This document shows, in pieces, positions 58,435-64,000 of a stretch of DNA of 64,000 nt. This DNA comes from Fennellomyces sp. T-0311 (Eukaryota; Mucoromycota; Mucoromycetes; Mucorales; Lichtheimiaceae). The stretch's first letter is position 1. Each line of letters starts with the position of its first letter. The translations under genes and the position numbers were made by a program. The stretch is taken from positions 806,001 to 870,000 of the forward strand of contig JALLLT010000015.1 of the NCBI GenBank assembly GCA_025266875.1, in the 5' to 3' direction. A model generated the notes under the pieces. The model was given only the letters and a program-made list of their open reading frames with translations, was not told the DNA's origin and searched no databases.

Positions 58435-59019
58435 ATGGACAACATGTTCGAGAACAACGACGACGAAGAGCCTATTTTCAATATCGATCCAGAAAGATTT
58501 CTGTGGCTTCCTCAGGAAATGCTGGAAGGAATCACAAGATTATATTACGCCAACGAAACAGTATTTCTGTACCTTAGCAATATACCTCGAATTGGGGACA
58601 TGGCCACACGAGAACTTTGGATATATCATGCCGAAATTACCGCAAATAATATAAATGAGGCCAGGCGTTACGCACCCCAAATCCAATACCTGCACCTATC
58701 AGATGAAACAGTTTTCCCTGAGCTCGCGTCAATGAGATTTGAAAATTTGAGACTTCTTATCCTACGAAGTTTAAATCGATTTCCACCTATTAGAGGTCTC
58801 CGCGAATCTCTTTTTGCTCTTCAGATGTATCATTGTGATAATATACACTTTGATGATCCGGAAATTGCTGGCACGCAATACCTTATGAATAGAATTTTTA
58901 CAGATGAACTCGCAATCATTGAAATCCATTTCAGGCGGGACCTTTCGAATGGGGAGATTCGGTTTTTGGAAATACAATGTCCCAACGCTCGACGATCTAA
59001 CGTTTTTGATGATGAGTAG
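58435..59019 (+). CDS. F-box/LRR-like protein, copy 1
   Basis: A single-exon frame of 194 codons starting MDNMFENNDDEEPIF. An F-box-like segment (LPQEMLEGITRLYYANETVF, then LWIYHAEI) is followed by leucine-rich strands: QIQYLHLSDETVFPELAS, LRLLILRSLNRFPPI and a C-terminal EIAGTQYLMNRIFT. The same blocks, in the same order, occur in the gene at 63339-63977, so the pair are diverged paralogues. The F-box proper is degenerate: the expected hydrophobic/Trp pattern is only partly kept. Coding-like sequence continues in a second frame past the stop (58904-59160), suggesting that the C-terminus may have been shortened by a frameshift. Members of such expanded families usually act as substrate receptors in SCF ubiquitin ligases, but that role is inferred. 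Confidence 0.6.
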   Translation: MDNMFENNDDEEPIFNIDPERFLWLPQEMLEGITRLYYANETVFLYLSNIPRIGDMATRELWIYHAEITANNINEARRYAPQIQYLHLSDETVFPELASMRFENLRLLILRSLNRFPPIRGLRESLFALQMYHCDNIHFDDPEIAGTQYLMNRIFTDELAIIEIHFRRDLSNGEIRFLEIQCPNARRSNVFDDE

Positions 59020-61094
59020 AAATCCAAATGAGATAAAGTATGTTGAGCCTACTTTACCACAGGACAAAGATACGGAAGAAAATAGAATCCAAGCGAAGTT
59101 CAATATAGGCAGTAGAAAGCCATCTACATATTTGACAATTCTTGAAGGTGTGCGGCTTTTTTCCGCCAACCTTATTTATAAAATATCTTTTCGGGCTGTT
59201 ATTGTTATAGGATCAGATTCTTATGACAAATGTTGTGTATAAAGAGCCGCTGGAAATGGACCACGAAGTGTTGACACGAAGCATAGTGGATGGGATCAAT
59301 ACCAGATGTGTGTAATCAAATAAGGCTCGTTGTGTATAATAGGGGAGTTCAGTGAGCCTCTATTAATCATAGACACAAGAAAGTTGAGTTGACGATTTGA
59401 CTATCTTTTACACAAAAGACTGTGAGCTTTTTCCCAATGTGGACACTCCAGCTCAATAGTAGAAAAAACTCGCTGTCAAATGCTTCCTCCATACAGTGTT
59501 ACTTAACAATCGGTTAGTAGTAGATGTAGTATCCGCGTTTGTTCCAATTTTAAATACAATTATAAACATATTTTCTCTGGTGTGCCGCCAAAACTCTCCC
59601 CACGCAATGATGACTTGAAGTATCGTAGTAACGTCTGCAAAGATATGAAGTACTTCGTGTCTTCTTATAGCATCGAAGCAATGAATTTCAATACTTTTGA
59701 GAGAGGATTCTTGACAAAGAAGTGCATGATACCGTAGAGATTATTCAATGATACCACTTGATAATGTCTGTGGAAGTACATAGTAGATCACAAAGATACA
59801 ACTGTTAAGTAGGGATTATGAGGATCTTTTTTACAGCTGCTATAACAAGCAGTGTGTAGGAAATCCCATCATCTGACTCGCATTGATTCGCCATAGTATC
59901 CCAACGCCAATATTTCCAACATACACTTAGCTGATTTGTCAACATCGATCCTTGGCAAAAATATACGCCTTCATCTGCTGACCTATGCAACTCTCCAATC
60001 CCTTCAACAAACGCCTTCAATTATATGCAGTTACAAAGCGGTGAGTTTAGGTTCTGTTGCAGATTAGAAAATTTGTATGACGAAAACTATAAGGTAATAT
60101 CAGGGGTACTTTCTGATTTTCGAAAATTGGATAACAGAAAAGATTGTAACATGGGGGTTTTCTACTACATAAGTACATTATAAGTCAAGGTTCCTTTACG
60201 ATACAAGAAGACACAAATGTGGTTTCACATGAAGATATTTAAAAACAAAAGAAAAGTGCATACTTATTTTCTTTACAATATAAAGTGAACTGCACTGTGT
60301 CCGGTGTTAGACTCAAAATGAGCAAGAGCTATCGAAGAAATGGAGCTAATGCAATGTGGCGCAAACATTAAAGGGCTTGCGATTTTGGACGACATGTACC
60401 ACGGAGGGATAAAAAATTTGGAATCTTTGGCGCCCCATATTAGCTTTTTGGAGAAATAGTATAGCTCGGCGGCAGTGAGTACAGTAGGCTTCATAAAAAA
60501 AAGGGCGTGAGTCGATGTGACTATAGAATATTCTCAAGAAAAGCTTAAACGAGGCACGCTTTACTTGATCAGAACAAGTAGCTATTTGCCAGCGAATATT
60601 CTTATGTAATTATATCGAGTACTTGAAATCGAAACGGATCAAACAATTCTTAACACATATTTTCCGCGCTCCGATTTTATTACCAGGGTTTCAATACACG
60701 CAATATTGCTTGCCTGTCATTCACTAGACAGATATGGGGCTGCATGCACAAAGGTTTAAAATCAGCGAATAAAAAGTGGCGTATGCCATTGATGGGGCAT
60801 CAAAATATGAATATTGAGTAAGTATATGTATGGTGAGCTTAAGCAATTACGCAGATGATAAAGTGGTACTATTCTCATGAAAGGATTTGCAGTACATGAC
60901 CGATGCTTTAATCTTTCCAAAACTTCTGCACGTATATAGCCGGAGATAAACGCAGGCTCTTGTTCGCCAAATGTATGTGGTAGATCGGGTGCAAAAAATT
61001 AGGTACGCAGCGATCGATCAGAATTTCTTATAAATATGCTACAGCAACAGTTCCTTTTTTTTGTAAAGAACTCCAGCACTCTTATTTAGCGACA
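59020..61094. other. AT-rich DNA with possible F-box relic, otherwise nothing
   Basis: No supported gene. Weakly coding stretches at about 59810-60020 and 60280-60490 have broken frames and might be old relatives of the flanking F-box-like genes; the similarity is too low to claim. Confidence 0.4.
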
Positions 61095-61291
61095 ATGCAA
61101 ATTTCTATTACTACTCGTATTCTCTTGGCTCTAGTCTTTGTTGCTACTATGGCTGTTGCCGTACCACCAGTGGATTACGGTAATATCATGTCATTTTTTA
61201 TAGTGGTGAGTTAAGAAAATAACATGTACATTAAATAGACAATGTTTCTGCGGATGAAAAAGCCGCTTGCACTGATACGCTTGGCTGCTAA
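61095..61291 (+). CDS. Tiny secreted Cys-containing peptide
   Basis: Two exons (61095-61179, 61239-61291) join across a 59-bp intron to a 45-residue protein. Residues 1-22 are a clear signal peptide (MQISITTRILLALVFVATMA, then VA). The mature peptide is about 23 residues (VPPVDYDNVSADEKAACTDT, then LGC) with two cysteines. The stop TAA is directly followed by an in-frame GLCLIDK. A GCAAGT that could be a GC-type donor and a TATCCAG acceptor then open a further frame (VKILGGRVVA, stop). So the short form may be a truncated version of a longer Cys-rich peptide, or the complete product. Small secreted Cys peptides in fungi serve as signals, effectors or antimicrobial factors; no function is assigned. 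Confidence 0.5.
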
Positions 61292-63338
61292 GGCTTGTGC
61301 TTAATAGATAAAGGCAAGTGATCAGAGTTTTAAAGCCTACTTCGTTCATAATAACTAATTGTATCTATACTTTATCCAGTGAAAATACTAGGAGGACGGG
61401 TGGTTGCATAGATGACATATCTTACCAACTATGATAGCAACAAATCAATTATGTTGAGTCAAACCTTTCCGAATAAATCACTTTTTGTTTTTTAAATAGT
61501 TAAACACCCTGTGCTTTTGGTGACTTCTCGAAAGCCTCCTCTGAAAATGCAAAGAGCTTCAGATCGTTTATTTGCTGTCGGTTAGTGTAATGAGAGTCAT
61601 GCAGTAGCTGTAAAAGTAAGGGGTAGCACACTCTACTTCTTAATGAAGAGCAATGGTTGGGAAAAAGTAATTCCAGCATTTTTGCCTGCCTTGTCAACGC
61701 AACAGCTGACTAGCCAGTAACAACGTACGATACTTCGCTTAACCAAAGGATGCCAAAGTGCTAGTTTTATTATAACAGCTGAGTATGAGGCGTATAAAAG
61801 TGGTTATATCTGATGAGACTACAAACCTGACAGAGAGCTCAAAATTTATTAACATCCATATGCTAAAAATCTTTATATATGGTTTTTAGGTAGAAACGGG
61901 GCAAGTTATTTCTAATTTCACAATATGGGTCAAAGGTTGAAAAGTTGCTTGATAACATTTAACATTAGCTCTGAAAAGTTAACATGTTTAGTATTCAAAA
62001 AACCTACGGATCTGCTTCAAAAGTCCGCGTGAACGTCTCAAAACTTGTGTATGTACCCACGCCAAAGGTTCAGATGCCTGGCAAAAAAATGTGCGCAAAC
62101 TGCACAGATTGGCACTACCATATTAAAGATCTTTATAGTTACACATCTGCGAGTTGGTTGCATTGTCAAGAGGTCACGGGTTCCTTTCTTTTATGTATTC
62201 GTGTAGATTATAGATCGATCGTAAAGCATAATGTATTTGTCATTATATAGCATCTATATAAGAAAGCAATACTTCTATCATATACTAACCTAGTAGAAAG
62301 GATATAACTATCGCCGAAGGTCTTGTCGAGTGGGCCACTCTAGTCCGGACACCCGAAATGCCGGGTTCGGTCCGAAGTCATGGCTCGCGCTGAGTGAGCC
62401 CTATTCACAATAGAACAAGCTCTCAAAAGTTTATTCAAGGCACTTCAATAGTTGGCGCTTCCCTTGTAAGAATTGGTAGTTCAAAAGTTATTATTTTTAT
62501 TGGGAAGGCCACTGATCTGCGCCTTTAGGCATATGATCACTTAAGAACTATTAAGGCTACTATAAATGGAATTATCCAAAACCTCTGTAGTAGAAAAAAG
62601 GATATAACTGTAAAGATAATGATAACAATAGCTATTACATAACTATTGCTATGGGAAATAGACTTGTTTCCATGTTTGCTACCAGATAATGGCGACGGAG
62701 TATGGAGCTTTTCTGTTGAAATACACACAAAGACGACTTCATCATTTGCCTTGCTTTACAAATTTAACGTCTACATATCCTACCTTTTGGTCAATTCCTT
62801 CCAAAGATGGTCTATTTTAAGCCGTAACTCGGTCTCAAGTTATGTTAGCAACACAAGCAAAACTGTCTCGTATTGTCCCTACCTGGAACTACGCACTGCA
62901 AATAACAAAGCAAGCCCTCGTCTAGATCAATTTTTCTCTTATTCTTAGCGAAATGCGAAAGTCACACATGTCTACGTACACGCTTTCTCTGCCGCTAGCT
63001 TGACTTGCTGATGGCACCGTCGCTTACACTATTTCAAATACATTTCTCAAGCAACATACTTACTAATAGTTATAATCGATACCAAATGCAGCGGACGAAG
63101 TACTCGCGTAACCTTGGGGATTATTTTCATTGCGTTGTCACTACAGTACATGCATCCGAGGCAATGGGACACAATGCGCTGTCTTATAACGATGAGTCAC
63201 ATCTTATACATTGAAATCTTATCAGTTTAACATAATGAGCAGCAGTAATAAAGACAATGATACGGTAGTCATTAGGACCTAACGTATATATACACGAGAC
63301 TATTTTGCAGCGAAAGAACATTACCAATCAACAACAAC
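61292..63338. other. AT-rich DNA with possible SINE, otherwise nothing
   Basis: No supported gene. The open frame at 61984-62250 has a CANC motif and no recognised domain. The tRNA-like segment at 62310-62400 is listed separately. A GTATATATACAC box at about 63284 precedes the second F-box-like gene. Confidence 0.45.
62291..62609 (+). mobile_element. Possible tRNA-derived SINE with flanking direct repeats
   Basis: TAGTAGAAAGGATATAACT at 62291-62309 recurs as TAGTAGAAA(AAA)GGATATAACT at 62588-62609, which looks like a target-site duplication with a three-A difference. Between them, just after the left copy, is a GC-richer segment with TGTCGAGTGGGCC (A-box-like) and GGGTTCGGTCC (B-box-like, one base short of the tRNA consensus). 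The rest is AT-rich and unlike a tRNA. Together this fits an old SINE built on a tRNA-Leu/Ser-type promoter. Confidence 0.45.
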
Positions 63339-63977
63339 ATGAGTGACAACAGAAACAACCATAATAACATGACCATTGGCAACAATAACATCATAAACAA
63401 CAATAGCAACGAGCCACAAGTACCGCGGCTACCACCTGAGATCCTGCAAACAATTGCGCGCGTTACGAATGATCGACAAACACTTTTGGAGCTCAGTTGC
63501 ATTGGTGTAACCCACTACGAGGCTACTTGTCAGCTTTGGCGACATGTCAACATCAGAGCTTCAAATATACAAAGTGTTCGCCTGTTCGCCGATATTATTG
63601 AGGATCTTACTTTAAGTGATGAAACAGTATTTGAAAACCTCGCATCTATCACGTTTCCAGCTGTAAAACGCTTACACTTGGATAGGGTAGACCACTTTCC
63701 CCAAATAATGAACCTTGGTCAAAACCTTGAGCTTATCGAGTTGAAGCATTGTCCAAACATACGTCTACATATGCCTGAAATTGCAGAAACACAGTGGATT
63801 ATGAATAGAATTTTTACACCCACGCTACGGATCGTTCAAATTCGTAGTCTACGTTTTGTATATCCGGAAGAATCTGTCTTTCTTTTCACACATTGTCCGC
63901 GGGCGGTACAAGTTTATATATCTGGTTTGAGCAGTTTTCAAGTTACGGAGAGGAGTTGGATGGGTACTGATATGTGA
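63339..63977 (+). CDS. F-box/LRR-like protein, copy 2
   Basis: A single-exon frame of 212 codons. An Asn-rich N-terminus (MSDNRNNHNNMTIGNNN) precedes a recognisable F-box (LPPEILQTIARVTNDRQTLL, then CIGVTHYEATCQLWRHVNI). Leucine-rich strands follow: IIEDLTLSDETVFENLAS, KRLHLDRVDHFPQI and LELIELKHCPNI, then EIAETQWIMNRIFT and THCPRAVQVYI. It is clearly related to the gene at 58435-59019. F-box proteins bind Skp1 through the F-box and use the repeats to pick ubiquitylation substrates. The gene ends 23 bases from the window edge and its stop is inside the window. Start chosen at the first ATG after a TATA-like box at about 63284. Confidence 0.65.
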   Translation: MSDNRNNHNNMTIGNNNIINNNSNEPQVPRLPPEILQTIARVTNDRQTLLELSCIGVTHYEATCQLWRHVNIRASNIQSVRLFADIIEDLTLSDETVFENLASITFPAVKRLHLDRVDHFPQIMNLGQNLELIELKHCPNIRLHMPEIAETQWIMNRIFTPTLRIVQIRSLRFVYPEESVFLFTHCPRAVQVYISGLSSFQVTERSWMGTDM

Positions 63978-64000
63978 TGTTGCAATGCAAAAGAACATAC

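Noticed and set aside
60273..60537. Minus-strand frames as part of an F-box gene
   Set aside because: I tried both strands and could not align them convincingly with the flanking F-box-like proteins.
62310..62385. Functional tRNA gene
   Set aside because: The B box is one base short, I cannot fold acceptor and anticodon stems, and the downstream sequence does not pair; a SINE relic fits better.

Overview
This is a eukaryotic nuclear window, almost certainly fungal and most likely from an early-diverging lineage (Mucoromycota / Mucorales-type). The evidence is: dense small introns (mostly 50-80 bp, GTA/GTG...YAG, often with CTAAC/CTAAT-like branch sites), many exons per gene, a fungal Zn2Cys6 regulator, a fungal DUF3020-type protein, Kre9/KNH-like secreted proteins and AT-rich intergenic DNA. 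The lineage call is inference; no taxon marker was checked. Exon structures were built by hand from splice signals and reading phase. In every full model below the exon lengths sum to a multiple of three.

Layout. 1-7.7 kb is accessory and decayed: an interrupted ORF bracketed by transposon-like repeats, two related AT-hook gene copies that fall in several frames, and one small intact two-exon gene. 7.7-9.8 kb holds a tandem pair of intron-rich secreted proteins. 10.4-12.8 kb is a Rieske plus AIF-type flavoprotein. 12.9-14.8 kb is an Asp/Ser-repeat acidic protein. 14.9-17.6 kb is a long coiled-coil protein with a C-terminal membrane anchor. 18.1-19.8 kb is a Zn2Cys6 transcription factor, 20.3-21.2 kb an SR splicing factor and 21.4-22.7 kb a DUF3020-type protein. 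25.0-26.9 kb is a monocarboxylate-type MFS transporter and 27.7-31.5 kb a Med15/Gal11-like Mediator subunit. About 9 kb of gene-poor AT-rich DNA follows (31.5-40.9 kb).

40.9-57.3 kb is a compact housekeeping block: PH-domain protein, Bye1-like PHD/TFIIS-M/SPOC protein, methylthioribose-1-phosphate isomerase, ribosomal protein eS28, casein kinase 2 alpha, a kelch-type membrane protein, an OCRE/FHA/G-patch protein, a Nudix hydrolase, choline-phosphate cytidylyltransferase and the succinate dehydrogenase membrane anchor CybS. The genes here are unrelated in pathway but tightly packed: divergent pairs share short promoters and one convergent pair has stop codons only 9 bp apart. Four of these genes carry an intron inside or within seven coding bases of the start codon, which ORF callers would miss.

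57.3-64 kb is again accessory: two diverged F-box/LRR-like paralogues about 5 kb apart, a tiny two-exon secreted peptide gene and a possible tRNA-derived SINE with target-site-like direct repeats. I see no bacterial operons, CRISPR array, rRNA or convincing intact tRNA. The most unusual items are the start-codon-proximal introns, the 32-nt intron needed by the MFS gene, the decayed AT-hook pair and the secreted-peptide locus with an in-frame stop followed by a possible GC-AG intron.
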